A stretch of DNA of 64,000 nucleotides from positions 1-64,000 of the forward strand of contig CAIKRR010000014.1 of assembly GCA_903829815.1 (NCBI GenBank), read 5' to 3'. Position 1 is the first letter of the stretch; the number at the start of each line of letters is the position of its first letter. The DNA is from an uncultured Pseudomonadota bacterium (GTDB lineage: Bacteria; Pseudomonadota; Gammaproteobacteria; Burkholderiales; SG8-39). The notes beneath the pieces were generated by a model. That model was not told the origin of the DNA and did not search any database. It saw only the letters and a program-made list of their open reading frames with translations. Made by a program: the position numbers and the translations under genes. Positions 1 through 9,734 of the stretch are shown in pieces.

Positions 1-224
1 CGCCCCAGCAGCGACCCTGCGCTTGCACGCCTGAACGCCTGTGCTTGTCAACCGTAGTGGCACGCGGGGCAGGCTCTTGACCTGCCACCCAGCCGATATT
101 CTTGCATCTTATTCGCAATATTTCGCAAACAATGCGCGATTCAGAAGGACATCGGAGCCGTGTGGCGAGCCGATCGATACCGGTGCCGGAACGCTCATGA
201 AAAGGCCCCACCGCATTCGAAGGC

Positions 225-230
225 TATAAT
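225..230 (+). promoter_or_regulatory. Possible -10 box upstream of the FAH-family gene
   Basis: A perfect TATAAT hexamer. No good -35 box is found 16-18 nt upstream, so the promoter is tentative. It would place a transcript start near 236-238, which favours the ATG at 278 (preceded by AGGA) over the ATG at 242 as translation start. I see no recognisable gene in the rest of the first 241 bases; short open stretches at the left edge are too small to assign. Confidence 0.35.
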
Positions 231-277
231 CGGGTGTTTGCATGCCATCCATAACCGAGACGCCCGATAGGACATCC

Positions 278-997
278 ATGACCGTCACCTGGCCTGACAA
301 TCTCGTACCCGCCTTCGAAGTCCGCCGCGCTGTAGTCCCCGTCGTCGGCAGCGACAAGGGCTTTCCGGTTCGGCGCATCTACTGCATCGGACGCAACTAC
401 GCAGCCCACGCCCGCGAAATGGGCGCCGATCCGGATCGCGAGCCGCCGTTCTTCTTCCAGAAGCCGACCGACGCCATCCAGTACGTCGCCACGGGCACCA
501 CGGTTGATCATCCCTACCCGTCGCTCACCAAGAACTTCCACTACGAAGCCGAACTGGTCTGCGTGCTCGACAAGGGTGGCAAGAGCGTGCCGGTGGACAA
601 GGCCCTCGACCTCGTCTTTGGCTACGCCGTAGGCCTGGACATGACCCGGCGCGACCTTCAACGAGCCTCAGGCGCGGAGAAAAAGCCGTGGGAAATCGGC
701 AAGGCGTTTGACCATTCGGCGCCGATCGGCCCGATCTTCCTGGTCGCCCAGGTCGGACATCCGGCCGAAGGCGTCATCTCGCTGAAGGTCAATGGCGAGA
801 TCAAGCAGAACGCCAATCTCAACCAGATGATCTGGAACGTGGCCGAGCAGATCAGCCGCCTGTCGGAAGCCTTCGAACTCTTCCCCGGCGATGTGATCTA
901 CGCCGGCACGCCCGAGAACGTGGGCCCGGTCGTTGCCGGTGACACGATCGAAGTGCACATCGACGGCTTCCCGGAACTGAACCTGCGGATCGTCTGA
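278..997 (+). CDS. Fumarylacetoacetate hydrolase (FAH) family protein
   Basis: About 239 residues, cytoplasmic. The family hydrolyses or decarboxylates acylpyruvate-like compounds using a divalent metal. The CIGRNYAAHA motif (about 36-45), the metal-ligand ExE pair near 90/92 and a GLDMTRRDLQ stretch around 120-129 are visible, as is the C-terminal AGTPENVGP segment. The length fits the short single-domain FAH class, such as fumarylpyruvate hydrolase, not full FAH. I prefer the ATG at 278 because AGGA lies just upstream; an in-frame ATG at 242 would add 12 residues. The gene is monocistronic, followed by hairpins. The exact substrate cannot be told from sequence; fumarylpyruvate or another acylpyruvate is a family-level guess. 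Confidence 0.85.
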   Translation: MTVTWPDNLVPAFEVRRAVVPVVGSDKGFPVRRIYCIGRNYAAHAREMGADPDREPPFFFQKPTDAIQYVATGTTVDHPYPSLTKNFHYEAELVCVLDKGGKSVPVDKALDLVFGYAVGLDMTRRDLQRASGAEKKPWEIGKAFDHSAPIGPIFLVAQVGHPAEGVISLKVNGEIKQNANLNQMIWNVAEQISRLSEAFELFPGDVIYAGTPENVGPVVAGDTIEVHIDGFPELNLRIV

Positions 998-1005
998 TCG
1001 ATCAC

Positions 1006-1037
1006 GCGATTGCCCCGTTGAAGAACGGGGCGATCGC
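1006..1037. terminator. Intergenic inverted repeat downstream of FAH gene
   Basis: A 14-bp stem with one T-G mismatch around a GAAG loop, starting 9 nt after the FAH-family stop codon. There is no T-run. It may act with the following, stronger terminator or protect the 3' end. Confidence 0.4.
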
Positions 1038-1061
1038 GCACACGGCAGTTGCGACTGGCAG

Positions 1062-1089
1062 ACGGCGCACCTTCGGGTGCGCCGTTTTT
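1062..1089 (+). terminator. Rho-independent terminator
   Basis: A 10-bp perfect stem (ACGGCGCACC / GGTGCGCCGT) closed by a TTCG tetraloop and followed by a T-run. It is oriented to end plus-strand transcription from the FAH-family gene and lies 3 nt from the convergent ureG stop. Confidence 0.85.
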
Positions 1090-1092
1090 CAT

Positions 1093-1779
1093 TCAGATGA
1101 CGGGCCCTGCAACACGAACGCCACGCTCGGGCAATACGCCCGCCTTCACGATGAAGTCGACCACGGTCTGCAGGCCGCTCGCGGTCTTCAGGTTGGTGAA
1201 GACAAAGGGGCGCTCCCCTCGCATGCGTCTGGCATCGCGATCCATCACCTCGAGCGAGGCGCCAACCATGGGTGCGAGATCGATCTTGTTGATGATGAGC
1301 AGATCTGACTTGGTGATGCCAGGCCCACCCTTGCGGGGGATCTTGTCACCGGCAGCCACGTCGATCACGTAGAGCGTGAGATCGGACAATTCAGGGCTGA
1401 AGGTTGCCGCCAGATTGTCGCCGCCTGATTCGATGAGGATGAGTTCGAGTGTGCTGAAGCGCGCCTGCAGACGCGCGACCGCCTCGAGGTTGATGGAAGC
1501 ATCTTCACGAATCGCGGTGTGCGGGCAGCCACCCGTCTCGACACCGATGATGCGCTCGGGCACCAGCGCTTCATTGCGCACGAGGAACTGCGCGTCCTCT
1601 TCGGTGTAGATATCGTTGGTGACCGCGGCGATGTCGTAGTGCGCGCGCAAGGTGCGGCACAAGGAGAGCATCAATGCGGTCTTGCCCGAGCCCACCGGAC
1701 CGCCAATGCCGATGCGCAAGGGGCCGATGGCCGGACGGGAGTTCGGTTGAGGTGAAGCAGAGGACAGGGCAGCTTGCAT
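1093..1779 (-). CDS. ureG: Urease accessory GTPase UreG
   Basis: About 228 residues. UreG is a SIMIBI GTPase that drives GTP-dependent nickel insertion into urease with UreD, UreF and UreE. The P-loop GPVGSGKT lies near 27-34, VTNDIYT is present, the metal-binding ETGGCPH motif (CPH) sits mid-protein, the base-recognition NKIDLAP is towards the C-terminus, and the C-terminal FTNLKT is typical. The start MQAAL matches the usual short N-terminus; the longer upstream frame is not conserved-looking. The gene is detached from ureF by an oppositely oriented peroxidase gene, so it must be transcribed from its own promoter in the roughly 155-nt divergent spacer 1780-1934. Confidence 0.95.
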   Translation of the reverse strand: MQAALSSASPQPNSRPAIGPLRIGIGGPVGSGKTALMLSLCRTLRAHYDIAAVTNDIYTEEDAQFLVRNEALVPERIIGVETGGCPHTAIREDASINLEAVARLQARFSTLELILIESGGDNLAATFSPELSDLTLYVIDVAAGDKIPRKGGPGITKSDLLIINKIDLAPMVGASLEVMDRDARRMRGERPFVFTNLKTASGLQTVVDFIVKAGVLPERGVRVAGPVI

Positions 1780-1934
1780 GGCTCGGACTCGCAGGCAGAA
1801 GGCGTGATGACGCATGAACAGCAGCAGGTCGCCCACCGCCTCCGGAAAACTCGGCACCGGCCCGGACAGTTGACGATCCCGCAGAAGACTCCATGGTACC
1901 GTCAGGCACATCGACATGATCACCGGAGTACACC

Positions 1935-2408
1935 ATGCCCCTGCAGGATTTCAGCGCACGCCTCGCGACCGGCGAAGATCGATCACTGGCCGACTGGGCC
2001 GGCAAGGTCGTCCTGGCCGTCAATGTCGCCTCACGCTGCGGCCTCACACCCCAGTATCAGGGCCTGCAACAATTGCAGGAACGCTTCGGCGCGCGCGGGT
2101 TCACCGTGCTTGCCTTCCCCTGCAACCAGTTCGGGCAACAGGAGCCGGGCACCGAGGCACAGATTCTCGAGTTCTGCCAGACCCGTTACCAGGTGAACTT
2201 TCCGGTCTTCGCCAAGCTCGACGTGAACGGCCCGGGCACACACCCCCTCTACACCTGGCTGAAGCGTGGCAAGGACGGGGCGGTGGGCGAGGATATCGGC
2301 TGGAACTTCGCCAAATTCCTCGTCAATCGGTCAGGCGAAGTGCAGGAACGCTTCGCCCCGACCGCGACCCCCGAGAGCCTCGCCGCAGCCATCGAGGCGC
2401 TGCTCTGA
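1935..2408 (+). CDS. Glutathione peroxidase (thiol peroxidase family)
   Basis: About 157 residues with no signal peptide. The family reduces hydroperoxides using thioredoxin or glutathione. The active-site NVASRCGLT motif (peroxidatic Cys near 36, in place of selenocysteine), LAFPCNQFG (Gln and the following region of the catalytic tetrad) and the C-terminal WNFAKFLV signature (Trp and Asn) are all present. The length is that of the bacterial BtuE/Gpx4-like class. The gene is transcribed opposite to the urease genes, divergent from ureG and convergent with ureF (22 nt between stops), so it interrupts an otherwise continuous urease operon. Confidence 0.92.
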   Translation: MPLQDFSARLATGEDRSLADWAGKVVLAVNVASRCGLTPQYQGLQQLQERFGARGFTVLAFPCNQFGQQEPGTEAQILEFCQTRYQVNFPVFAKLDVNGPGTHPLYTWLKRGKDGAVGEDIGWNFAKFLVNRSGEVQERFAPTATPESLAAAIEALL

Positions 2409-2430
2409 GCGACTGACGAGGTGCCGGCCT

Positions 2431-3114
2431 TCAGCTTCTGAAAAGGCGCGAGTACTGCGACTCATGACGTGCTGAGAGCAGTGCCAGGTGTGGCATGAAG
2501 GCGCCAATATCCTCGTCTGCAATGCCGGTCGCAAACCCCGAAGCAGCCGCCAGCGGTTCACCCAAGGTGAGCAGCAGGCGCTGCCCATCGGTCTGCCCCA
2601 GGGGCACGATCTTCACCGCCGCGAGGACCTGGTTCTCGGCCCAGGCCCACAGGTAGGCATCGAGCGCCGCGCGCGGCTCCACACCCCATGCAACAGCGGC
2701 AAACGCCCACGCGGTGGGCCAGGCCAGTTCGACTATCTCATCGAGCAGCGTCACGCCCGGCAGCGCCAGCGATTTGAGCAGGACCCGCAGCGAATAGCCC
2801 ATCTGCAGGGTCTCGGCTCGAAACTCAGCCGATTCACGGCTGGCGATGAAGCGCTCGTTCCAGTGCGCCGCGCGAGAGACGTCGGCGTCCTGCCACGCCG
2901 CCATCAAGCGAACCAGCACCGGTGCTTCGAGCCGTGCAACGCCGTGCTCGAGCACCTGAGCGATCCAGTGACCGGCGCTCGCCGCATCGACCACCTGGCC
3001 CGCTTCGGCGGCTGCTTCGAGCCCTTGCGAGTAGCTGTATGCGCCGACGGGCAGCGTAGGGCTCGCCAGTTGCAGCAGTCGCAAGCGGGCAAGGCTCGAC
3101 GCCTCAGTGGTCAT
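2431..3114 (-). CDS. ureF: Urease accessory protein UreF
   Basis: About 227 residues. UreF is an all-helical accessory protein that bridges the UreD-apourease complex and UreG and acts in the GTPase-gated nickel transfer. The N-terminal LLQLASPTLPVGAYSYSQGLE block is diagnostic. The open frame extends upstream through ATG-rich sequence made by the histidine repeats of ureE, giving several Met codons. MTTEASS at 3114 is chosen because it starts 11 nt inside ureE, as is common in this operon, and puts the conserved block near residue 12. It ends convergently with the peroxidase gene. Confidence 0.93.
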   Translation of the reverse strand: MTTEASSLARLRLLQLASPTLPVGAYSYSQGLEAAAEAGQVVDAASAGHWIAQVLEHGVARLEAPVLVRLMAAWQDADVSRAAHWNERFIASRESAEFRAETLQMGYSLRVLLKSLALPGVTLLDEIVELAWPTAWAFAAVAWGVEPRAALDAYLWAWAENQVLAAVKIVPLGQTDGQRLLLTLGEPLAAASGFATGIADEDIGAFMPHLALLSARHESQYSRLFRS

Positions 3115-3655
3115 GGCTGTGATCGTCATGGCTATGGTCACCATGGCCATGGCTGTGACCGCCATGCTCATGGATGCGGCCGGGCCCGTGCGAATGCCCC
3201 GCACCGCCATGCTGATGCGCCTCGCCCACCGCCGACGCATAAGCCCCCGACTCGGGTTCGAAAGGCGCCTCGATCTCGCTGATGAGCGCGCCCAGGCCAC
3301 GCACCATGGCACCGAGCACATGGTCAACCCCGATCCGCAGCCAGCCATCACCGACCTGCACCGGCACATGCCGATTGCCCAAGTGGTAGGCGGTGCGCGC
3401 AAGTGCGAGCGAATCGATACAGGCCACATGCAGCACACGCTCGGGGGCCGCCTTCACGGTGATGATCGCGCCATCATCGGCCAGCAGGCAATCGCCGTCA
3501 TGCAGGACTTCACCGCGCGGTAGTGCAAGCGCCGCTTCCTCGCCCGAGGAGAGCAGCACACGCTGGCGGGCATGCTGCCGCCGATCGAAGTCAAGCGTCA
3601 GGGTGATCCCGCTCGCTGCTGCCAGGGGCGCGGCCCTTGCGTGAATCGTGCGCAT
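3104..3655 (-). CDS. ureE: Urease nickel metallochaperone UreE with His-rich tail
   Basis: About 183 residues. UreE delivers Ni2+ to the UreG/UreF/UreD-urease complex. The N-terminal peptide-binding domain is followed by the metal-binding domain with CIDSLALARTAYHLGNRH (conserved metal-site His) and the GDGWLRIGVDHVLG segment. The last 35-40 residues contain about 15 His in HSHGHGD-like repeats, a nickel-storage tail seen in some UreE proteins. The start MRTIHA lies 5 nt after the ureC stop. The histidine repeat overlaps the ureF start. Confidence 0.94.
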   Translation of the reverse strand: MRTIHARAAPLAAASGITLTLDFDRRQHARQRVLLSSGEEAALALPRGEVLHDGDCLLADDGAIITVKAAPERVLHVACIDSLALARTAYHLGNRHVPVQVGDGWLRIGVDHVLGAMVRGLGALISEIEAPFEPESGAYASAVGEAHQHGGAGHSHGPGRIHEHGGHSHGHGDHSHDDHSHDH

Positions 3656-3660
3656 GCCGC

Positions 3661-5364
3661 TCAGAACAGGAAGTAACGCTGCGCCAGTGGCAGCACGCTG
3701 GCCGGCTCGCACACCAGCAGTTCGCCATCGGCACGGACCTGATAGGTCTCGGCATCGACTTCGATATGCGGCTGCCAGCCGTTGTGAATCATGTCGGACT
3801 TCTTCACCGTGCGCGTACCGCGCACCGCTTCGAGCGGGCGGCGCAATCCCGCTTCGGTCACCGCAGGGTTCTCCAGCGCAGCCTGCGACACAAAAGTGAT
3901 CGACGTGCGAAGCCCGCCACCAAAAGCCCCGAACATCGGCCGGTAGTGCACCGGCTGTGGCGTCGGGATCGAGGCGTTGGGGTCACCCATGGCGGCGGCC
4001 GCGATCATGCCGCCTTTGAGGATGAGTGAGGGCTTCACACCGAAAAAGGCCGGCTTCCACAGGACGAGATCGGCCAGCTTGCCTTCCTCGACCGAGCCGA
4101 CCCGATGACCGATACCGTGCGTGATGGCCGGGTTGATCGTGTACTTGGCGACATAACGCTTCACCCGCGCGTTGTCGCTCGCGGCGTCATCGCCGGCGAG
4201 ACTGCCCCGCTGCACCTTCATCTTGTGCGCGGTCTGCCAGGTACGGATGATCACTTCACCCACCCGGCCCATGGCCTGCGAGTCGGAGGACATCATCGAG
4301 AAGCCGCCCAGGTCATGCATGATGTCTTCGGCCGCAATCGTCTCGCGCCGGATGCGCGACTCGGCAAAGGCCACATCCTCGGCAATCGACGAATCCAGGT
4401 GATGGCACACCATCAGCATATCGAGATGCTCGGCGATGGTATTCACCGTGTAGGGGCGCGTGGGATTGGTGGATGAGGGCAGCACGTTGGGCTCGCCCGC
4501 CACCCGGATGATGTCGGGCGCATGGCCGCCCCCCGCGCCCTCGGTGTGGAAGGTATGGATGGTGCGCCCCTTGAAGGCCGCCACCGTGGCCTCGACAAAG
4601 CCCGACTCGTTGAGCGTGTCGGTGTGAATGGCCACCTGCACGTCCATCTCGTCGGCAACGCTCAGGCAATTGTCGATGGCAGCCGGCGTGGTGCCCCAGT
4701 CTTCGTGCAATTTCAGGCCGATGACCCCGGCACGCACCTGCTCGCGCAAGGGCTCGGGCTGGCTCACATTGCCCTTGCCGAGAAAGCCCAGGTTCATCGG
4801 GAAGGCTTCAGCCGCTGCGAGCATCGAGGCAATGTGCCAGGGCCCGGGCGTGCAGGTCGTGGCAAAGGTGCCCGTTGCGGGTCCGGTGCCGCCACCGATC
4901 ATCGTGGTAACCCCCGACATGAGGGCCTCCTCGATCTGCTGCGGACAGATGAAGTGGATGTGTGTGTCGATGCCACCGGCGGTGACGATCATGCCTTCGC
5001 CGGCAATCACCTCCGAAGCTGCCCCCAGCGGAATGGTGACGCCTGGCTGGATGTCGGGGTTGCCGGCCTTGCCGATACGCCAGATGCAGCCATTCTTCAG
5101 GCCGATGTCGGCCTTCACGATGCCCCAGTGATCAATGATGACCGCATTGGTGATGACGGTATCGGCCACCTCGGCCGCGCAGCGCTGGCTCTGCCCCATG
5201 CCATCACGAATGACCTTGCCACCACCGAACTTCACTTCCTCGCCGTAGATCGTGTAGTCGCGTTCGATACGAACCCACAGATCGGTATCGGCCAGACGCA
5301 TCCGGTCGCCCGTGGTGGGACCGAACATCTCGGCATAGGCTGCGCGCGAGATACGGGTGCTCAT
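3661..5364 (-). CDS. ureC: Urease alpha (catalytic) subunit
   Basis: 567 residues, the normal bacterial length. It hydrolyses urea to ammonia and carbamate. HIHFICPQQ supplies the two N-terminal Ni-binding His, GLKLHEDWG contains the carbamylated Lys bridging the two nickels, [13 protein letters not shown] and [15 protein letters not shown] give further metal and substrate contacts, and MVCHHLD carries the catalytic flap His. All expected key residues are present, so it should be active. The start overlaps ureB by 4 nt (ATGA). Confidence 0.98.
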   Translation of the reverse strand: MSTRISRAAYAEMFGPTTGDRMRLADTDLWVRIERDYTIYGEEVKFGGGKVIRDGMGQSQRCAAEVADTVITNAVIIDHWGIVKADIGLKNGCIWRIGKAGNPDIQPGVTIPLGAASEVIAGEGMIVTAGGIDTHIHFICPQQIEEALMSGVTTMIGGGTGPATGTFATTCTPGPWHIASMLAAAEAFPMNLGFLGKGNVSQPEPLREQVRAGVIGLKLHEDWGTTPAAIDNCLSVADEMDVQVAIHTDTLNESGFVEATVAAFKGRTIHTFHTEGAGGGHAPDIIRVAGEPNVLPSSTNPTRPYTVNTIAEHLDMLMVCHHLDSSIAEDVAFAESRIRRETIAAEDIMHDLGGFSMMSSDSQAMGRVGEVIIRTWQTAHKMKVQRGSLAGDDAASDNARVKRYVAKYTINPAITHGIGHRVGSVEEGKLADLVLWKPAFFGVKPSLILKGGMIAAAAMGDPNASIPTPQPVHYRPMFGAFGGGLRTSITFVSQAALENPAVTEAGLRRPLEAVRGTRTVKKSDMIHNGWQPHIEVDAETYQVRADGELLVCEPASVLPLAQRYFLF

Positions 5365-5720
5365 GAGCGGTCTCCTGTCGACGCGGGCGTCATGCGCGCA
5401 GCCGGTGCCGGCGTGTCCAGGGCACCCATCACCCGGCCATTGAACCCGAATACGCGTCGATCACCGGCGAGCGCCACAAGCTGCACCGTGCGCGCCTGGC
5501 CGGGTTCGAAACGCACCGCTGTGCCAGCAGCGATATCGAGCCGAAAACCGGTGGCGGCCGCACGATCGAACAGCAGGGCCTCGTTGGTCTCGGCAAAGTG
5601 GTAGTGCGAACCCACCTGCACCGGACGATCACCGCTGTTGGTCACTTCGACCACGAGCGTGGCTCGACCGACATTGAGTTCGATCTCGCCCGGCAGGGCT
5701 TCGATCTGTCCTGGAATCAT
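5361..5720 (-). CDS. ureB: Urease beta subunit
   Basis: About 119 residues of small structural urease subunit. The [10 protein letters not shown] and TAVRFEPGQ motifs and the GFNGRVMG stretch are standard. The extra Ala/Pro-rich C-terminal residues are slightly longer than the minimal 101-106-residue form. It lies between ureA and ureC in the usual order, 26 nt after ureA and overlapping ureC by 4 nt. Confidence 0.97.
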   Translation of the reverse strand: MIPGQIEALPGEIELNVGRATLVVEVTNSGDRPVQVGSHYHFAETNEALLFDRAAATGFRLDIAAGTAVRFEPGQARTVQLVALAGDRRVFGFNGRVMGALDTPAPAARMTPASTGDRS

Positions 5721-5746
5721 CGCAGGCTCCGCTGTCAGACCGTCGT

Positions 5747-6049
5747 TCAGACGATCGGGTGGTGGATGGTGACGAGTTTGGTGCCGTCGGGAAAGGTCGC
5801 TTCGACCTGCACGTCGGGAATCATCTCGGCAACGCCTTCCATGACATCGTCACGCGAGAGCAGCGTGGCGCCCCATCCCATCAGGTCGGACACGCTGCGT
5901 CCATCGCGCGCCCCTTCCATGACTGCCGCGGTGATGAAGGCAACCGCCTCGGGATAATTCAGGCGCAGGCCACGGGCGCGTCGCCGCTCGGCGAGCAGCG
6001 CAGCGGTAAATATGAGCAGCTTGTCCTTCTCGCGCGGGGTCAATTCCAT
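5747..6049 (-). CDS. ureA: Urease gamma subunit
   Basis: 100 residues, the standard gamma length. [21 protein letters not shown] at the N-terminus (start chosen here) and [10 protein letters not shown] are diagnostic. A longer upstream frame exists but is shadow sequence over the ureD end. Separate UreA and UreB, not a fused subunit, is the normal proteobacterial form. Confidence 0.97.
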   Translation of the reverse strand: MELTPREKDKLLIFTAALLAERRRARGLRLNYPEAVAFITAAVMEGARDGRSVSDLMGWGATLLSRDDVMEGVAEMIPDVQVEATFPDGTKLVTIHHPIV

Positions 6050-6065
6050 CGCCACGACTCTCCGT

Positions 6066-6929
6066 TCAGGTCTTCCAGATGCGCGGTTCGCGGGCATCGC
6101 GACCGCCCAGCACCGGCCTTGCATGCTGCCACAAGCCGGTAAAGAAACCACGAGCCTGCTCGGCCGAATCGCCCAGATAGCGGCCGATGAACAGACCCGG
6201 CAACAGACTGATCGCAAGCTGCGCGATACCCGCGTGTTCAGTCACGACATCCTGACAGCGCAGCCGAAGCGCACGCAAGAGGGCCTCATCCAGATGGGGG
6301 GCAAACGCCATGAAGGTGCCGCTCACCGTTGCCCCGGCCAGTACAGGCCGCGCCGCCAGTGCCGAACCGCCGCCATCGACACGGCCAGCCTCGATCCAGC
6401 ACAGCCGATCGGCGGCATAGAGCCGGTTGTCGACCCGCCAGACACCGCGGTCGAAGCGCTCGCCTGAACCGCGACGCCCCAGGCAGAGGATGTCCCAGCC
6501 GATGAAGGAAGCGCCCACGCCAAGGTGCACCCTGAGAGCCGATGAGGCCAGCGCCCCCGAGAAGACGATGTTTTCCTGGGGAAACCACTCGAGGCAGCCA
6601 CCGGGCTCGACCTGGATCGACACGACCTGCGAGGCCGACGCACCGGTCGAGCGATACCAGCGCGTGGCCCCGGGCGTCGTGAGCAAGGCATGGGCGCCGG
6701 CTGCGCACCGAACCTGCAGATCGAGCGCATCGCCCCCAGCGATCCCTGCGGGCGGATGCAGGATGATGGCGTGGCAGACCGCGTCGCCTTCGGGATAGAG
6801 CGGCTTCTGGACGAGCAGGGGGCCGTTGTGATGACGACGCGCGAGTACCGTGCGATCGGCCCGACGTTCGAAATCAAGAGCGAGTTCACCTCGCCAGGCG
6901 GCAAATGCAGCTGCAGTGACGGTCGACAT
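6066..6929 (-). CDS. ureD: Urease accessory protein UreD/UreH
   Basis: About 287 residues. UreD binds apourease and recruits UreF/UreG for nickel delivery. [13 protein letters not shown] near the N-terminus, [21 protein letters not shown] and the [12 protein letters not shown] block are the family signature. It lies 7 nt after the transporter gene urtE, linking urea uptake and urease maturation in one transcript. Confidence 0.95.
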   Translation of the reverse strand: MSTVTAAAFAAWRGELALDFERRADRTVLARRHHNGPLLVQKPLYPEGDAVCHAIILHPPAGIAGGDALDLQVRCAAGAHALLTTPGATRWYRSTGASASQVVSIQVEPGGCLEWFPQENIVFSGALASSALRVHLGVGASFIGWDILCLGRRGSGERFDRGVWRVDNRLYAADRLCWIEAGRVDGGGSALAARPVLAGATVSGTFMAFAPHLDEALLRALRLRCQDVVTEHAGIAQLAISLLPGLFIGRYLGDSAEQARGFFTGLWQHARPVLGGRDAREPRIWKT

Positions 6930-6936
6930 CGACCGA

Positions 6937-7728
6937 TCATACCGCCAGGCGCTCGCGCACGCGGTCTCGCTCCATGTCGGCCCCCAGGCCCTGCATCACG
7001 ACTTCGCCGCGCTCCATCACCACATAGTGATCGGCGAGCGATCGCGCAAAATCGTAGTACTGCTCGACCAGCAGGATGGACATGTCGCCTGATTCGGCGA
7101 GCCGACGGATGGCGCGCTCGATGTCCTTGATGATCGAAGGCTGTATGCCCTCGGTCGGCTCATCGAGAATGAGCAATCGCGGGTTCATGGCGAGCGCTCG
7201 ACCAATAGCCAGTTGCTGCTGCTGCCCCCCCGAGAGGTCGCCACCGCGCCGTTGCATCATGGAACGCAGCACCGGAAACATCTCGAAAATACGCTCTGGA
7301 ATGGCGGTACGGGCCGGCCGTGTGGCAAGACCCATGAGGAGATTTTCTTCAACCGTGAGGCGCGGGAAAATCTCGCGGCCCTGGGGCACGTAGCCGATGC
7401 CAGCCCGCACCCGCTCGTAGGGCGCAGCATGGGTGATGTCGCGGCCATCGAGACGCACGCTGCCGGCGGCCACCCGCACCACGCCCATGAGCGAGCGCAG
7501 AAGCGTGGTCTTGCCCACGCCATTACGACCCAGAAGCGTGGTCACCTTGCCAGCCGGCACGTCAAAGGCCAGATTGCGCAGGATATGACTGCCGCCGTAG
7601 TACTGGTTGAGTCCTTGGACTTCCAGAGCCGCCGCACTCGTCGCACCCGCAGCCCGCGATACGGGCGCCCGTGTTCCCACGACCGGTGCCACCGCGTCTG
7701 TCCTCATGCTGCTCGCCTCGATCGTCAT
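6937..7728 (-). CDS. urtE: Urea ABC transporter ATPase UrtE
   Basis: 263 residues, cytoplasmic ATPase of the five-component Urt urea importer (branched-chain amino-acid transporter type). Walker A GRNGVGKTT is near 68-76, the signature LSGGQQQQ near 165 and Walker B LLILDEPTEGIQPS near 187, the last typical of UrtE/LivF. It has an N-terminal extension of about 35 Ala/Thr-rich residues before the usual start, possibly an over-long start choice. It is 6 nt downstream of urtD. Confidence 0.94.
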   Translation of the reverse strand: MTIEASSMRTDAVAPVVGTRAPVSRAAGATSAAALEVQGLNQYYGGSHILRNLAFDVPAGKVTTLLGRNGVGKTTLLRSLMGVVRVAAGSVRLDGRDITHAAPYERVRAGIGYVPQGREIFPRLTVEENLLMGLATRPARTAIPERIFEMFPVLRSMMQRRGGDLSGGQQQQLAIGRALAMNPRLLILDEPTEGIQPSIIKDIERAIRRLAESGDMSILLVEQYYDFARSLADHYVVMERGEVVMQGLGADMERDRVRERLAV

Positions 7729-7734
7729 GACGCC

Positions 7735-8577
7735 CTATCGCCCCAGGTAGACTTCGATCACGCGCTGGTCGTTCTGGACCTCGGCGAGGGACCCTTCAGC
7801 GAGCACGCTGCCCTCGTGCAGCACCGTGACCTTGCGCGCGATGGTTCCGATGAAGGCCATGTCGTGCTCGACCACCACAAGCGAATGACGGCCGGCCAGC
7901 GACAGAAAGAGCTCGGCCGTGCGCTCGGTCTCCTCGTCGCTCATGCCCGCCACCGGCTCATCGAGCAGGAGCAGACGCGGCTCCTGCATGAGCAGCATGC
8001 CGATCTCGAGCCACTGCTTCTGTCCGTGCGAGAGTTCGCCCGCAAGACGGCCTGCATCGGTCACGAGCCGGATCTGTTCGAGCATCGCTGCAATCCGGTC
8101 GCCCTGCTCGCTCGAGAGCCGCGAGAACAGCGTGTTGCGCACGACCTTGTCGGCCTTCATCGCCAGTTCGAGATTCTCGAACACGCTCAATTGCTCGAAG
8201 ATGGTCGGCTTCTGGAACTTGCGACCGATACCTGCCTGAGCGATCTGCGATTCGTTGAGACGGGTGAGATCGATGGTCTGACCAAAGAAGACGCGACCGG
8301 CATCGGGCCGGGTGCGTCCCGTGATCACGTCCATCATGGTGGTCTTGCCGGCGCCATTGGGGCCTATCACGCAGCGCAGTTCTCCCATGTCGATCGATAG
8401 CGACAGGTCGTTGAGCGCGCGAAATCCATCGAAGCTGACCGACACGCCCTCTACATAGAGCACCACCCCATGCGATGCATCGAGCCCCTGCCCCAGCACG
8501 TGCCCGAAATCGGCATCGGCGCGATCACCCTCGGTGAAGGTCTCGGCCGCTGACGCGTTGATGAGTGCCTCGCTCAC
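7735..8577 (-). CDS. urtD: Urea ABC transporter ATPase UrtD
   Basis: About 280 residues, the second ATPase (LivG type). Walker A GPNGAGKTT is near 73-81, followed by TGRTRPDAG, GIGRKFQKPTIF, the signature LSHGQKQWLEIG and Walker B LLLLDEPVAGM. The start is a GTG at 8577 overlapping the urtC stop as GTGA. An open frame continues upstream over urtC but has no similarity there. The roughly 30 residues before the ABC domain are variable. Confidence 0.93.
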   Translation of the reverse strand: MSEALINASAAETFTEGDRADADFGHVLGQGLDASHGVVLYVEGVSVSFDGFRALNDLSLSIDMGELRCVIGPNGAGKTTMMDVITGRTRPDAGRVFFGQTIDLTRLNESQIAQAGIGRKFQKPTIFEQLSVFENLELAMKADKVVRNTLFSRLSSEQGDRIAAMLEQIRLVTDAGRLAGELSHGQKQWLEIGMLLMQEPRLLLLDEPVAGMSDEETERTAELFLSLAGRHSLVVVEHDMAFIGTIARKVTVLHEGSVLAEGSLAEVQNDQRVIEVYLGR

Positions 8578-9734
8578 GCCGTGTCTCCCTCGGCCTTGAC
8601 AGTTGCGGCCGGTTTGACTGCCGAACCGGACCTGAACCGACTGCGCCAGCGCGCCAGAAGCCCGACCACACCGTCGGGCAGGTAGAGCGTAACCAGAATG
8701 AAGGCAAGCCCGAGCACATAGAGCCAGTACTCGGGGAATGCCTGGGTAAAGAAGCTCTTGGCGCCATTGACCAGAAACGCACCAACGACCGCGCCGACGA
8801 GCGTGCCACGGCCACCCACCGCAACCCAGATCGCGATTTCGATCGAGTTTGCCGGCGACATCTCGCCCGGATTGATGATGCCCACCTGCGGCACGTAGAG
8901 CGCGCCAGCGATGCCACAGAGCACCGCCGAGAAGGTCCACACAAAGAGCTTGTAGTGCCGCGTGTCGTAACCACAGAACATCACGCGTGCCTCGGCATCG
9001 CGAATGGCCTGCAGCACACGCCCGGCCTTCGAGGTGACGATGTAGCGGCCCACCAGCAGGCTTGCAATGAGCGCAACCCCGGTCACCATGAAGAGCGCCA
9101 TGCGAGTCTGCGGCGCGGTGATGTCGAATCCGAGAATGCGCTTGAAATCGGTGAAACCGTTGTTGCCACCGAAACCGGTTTCGTTGCGGAAGAAAAGAAG
9201 CATCGCGGCGTAGGTCAGCGCCTGGGTGATGATCGAGAAGTACACCCCGCGAATTCGCGAGCGGAAGGCGAACCAGCCGAAGACGAAGGCAAGGAGGCCC
9301 GGGACGGCAACGACGAGGAGGGCTGCCCACCAGAACTGATCGCTGTTCCACCAGGTCCAGGGCAGGGTCTTCCAGTCGAGAAACACCATGAAGTCGGGCA
9401 GGTCGCTCTTGTACTGCCCCTCGCGGCCGATCTGGCGCATCAGGTACATGCCCATCGCATAGCCGCCAAGGGCAAAGAACAGGCCGTGACCCAGCGAGAG
9501 AATGCCGGCATAGCCCCAGATGAGATCCATGGCAAGCGCGACGATGGCGTAGCACATGATCTTTCCGGCCAACGCTACCCAGTAGGCCGAGAGATGGAAG
9601 GGGCTCGAGGCGGGCAGGACGAGGTTGGCAACCGGGAAGACCACGAAAACGATCAGCGCAAAGATCGCCAGCGCGAGCCAGGCGCGCGGTCCGTAGATGC
9701 GATTCACAAGCGATGGAGCGGCGTGGATGTTCAT
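8574..9734 (-). CDS. urtC: Urea ABC transporter permease UrtC
   Basis: 386 residues, polytopic inner-membrane permease of the LivM type. Hydrophobic segments begin at about residue 20, and the conserved DLIWGYAGILSLGHGLFFALGGYAMGMYL block is present (about residues 69-97), along with QAIRDAEARVMFCGYD (the coupling region to the ATPases) and GGRGTLVGAVVGA. It overlaps urtB by 4 nt and urtD by 4 nt. Confidence 0.95.
   Translation of the reverse strand: MNIHAAPSLVNRIYGPRAWLALAIFALIVFVVFPVANLVLPASSPFHLSAYWVALAGKIMCYAIVALAMDLIWGYAGILSLGHGLFFALGGYAMGMYLMRQIGREGQYKSDLPDFMVFLDWKTLPWTWWNSDQFWWAALLVVAVPGLLAFVFGWFAFRSRIRGVYFSIITQALTYAAMLLFFRNETGFGGNNGFTDFKRILGFDITAPQTRMALFMVTGVALIASLLVGRYIVTSKAGRVLQAIRDAEARVMFCGYDTRHYKLFVWTFSAVLCGIAGALYVPQVGIINPGEMSPANSIEIAIWVAVGGRGTLVGAVVGAFLVNGAKSFFTQAFPEYWLYVLGLAFILVTLYLPDGVVGLLARWRSRFRSGSAVKPAATVKAEGDTA

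Noticed and set aside
1-57. Partial coding sequence entering from the left edge
   Set aside because: Only 18 codons before a stop in the best frame, no recognisable C-terminus; not enough to call.
4522-5604. Long plus-strand open frame opposite ureC
   Set aside because: Mirror-strand shadow of the high-GC ureC codon pattern; no family motif, and ureC is complete.
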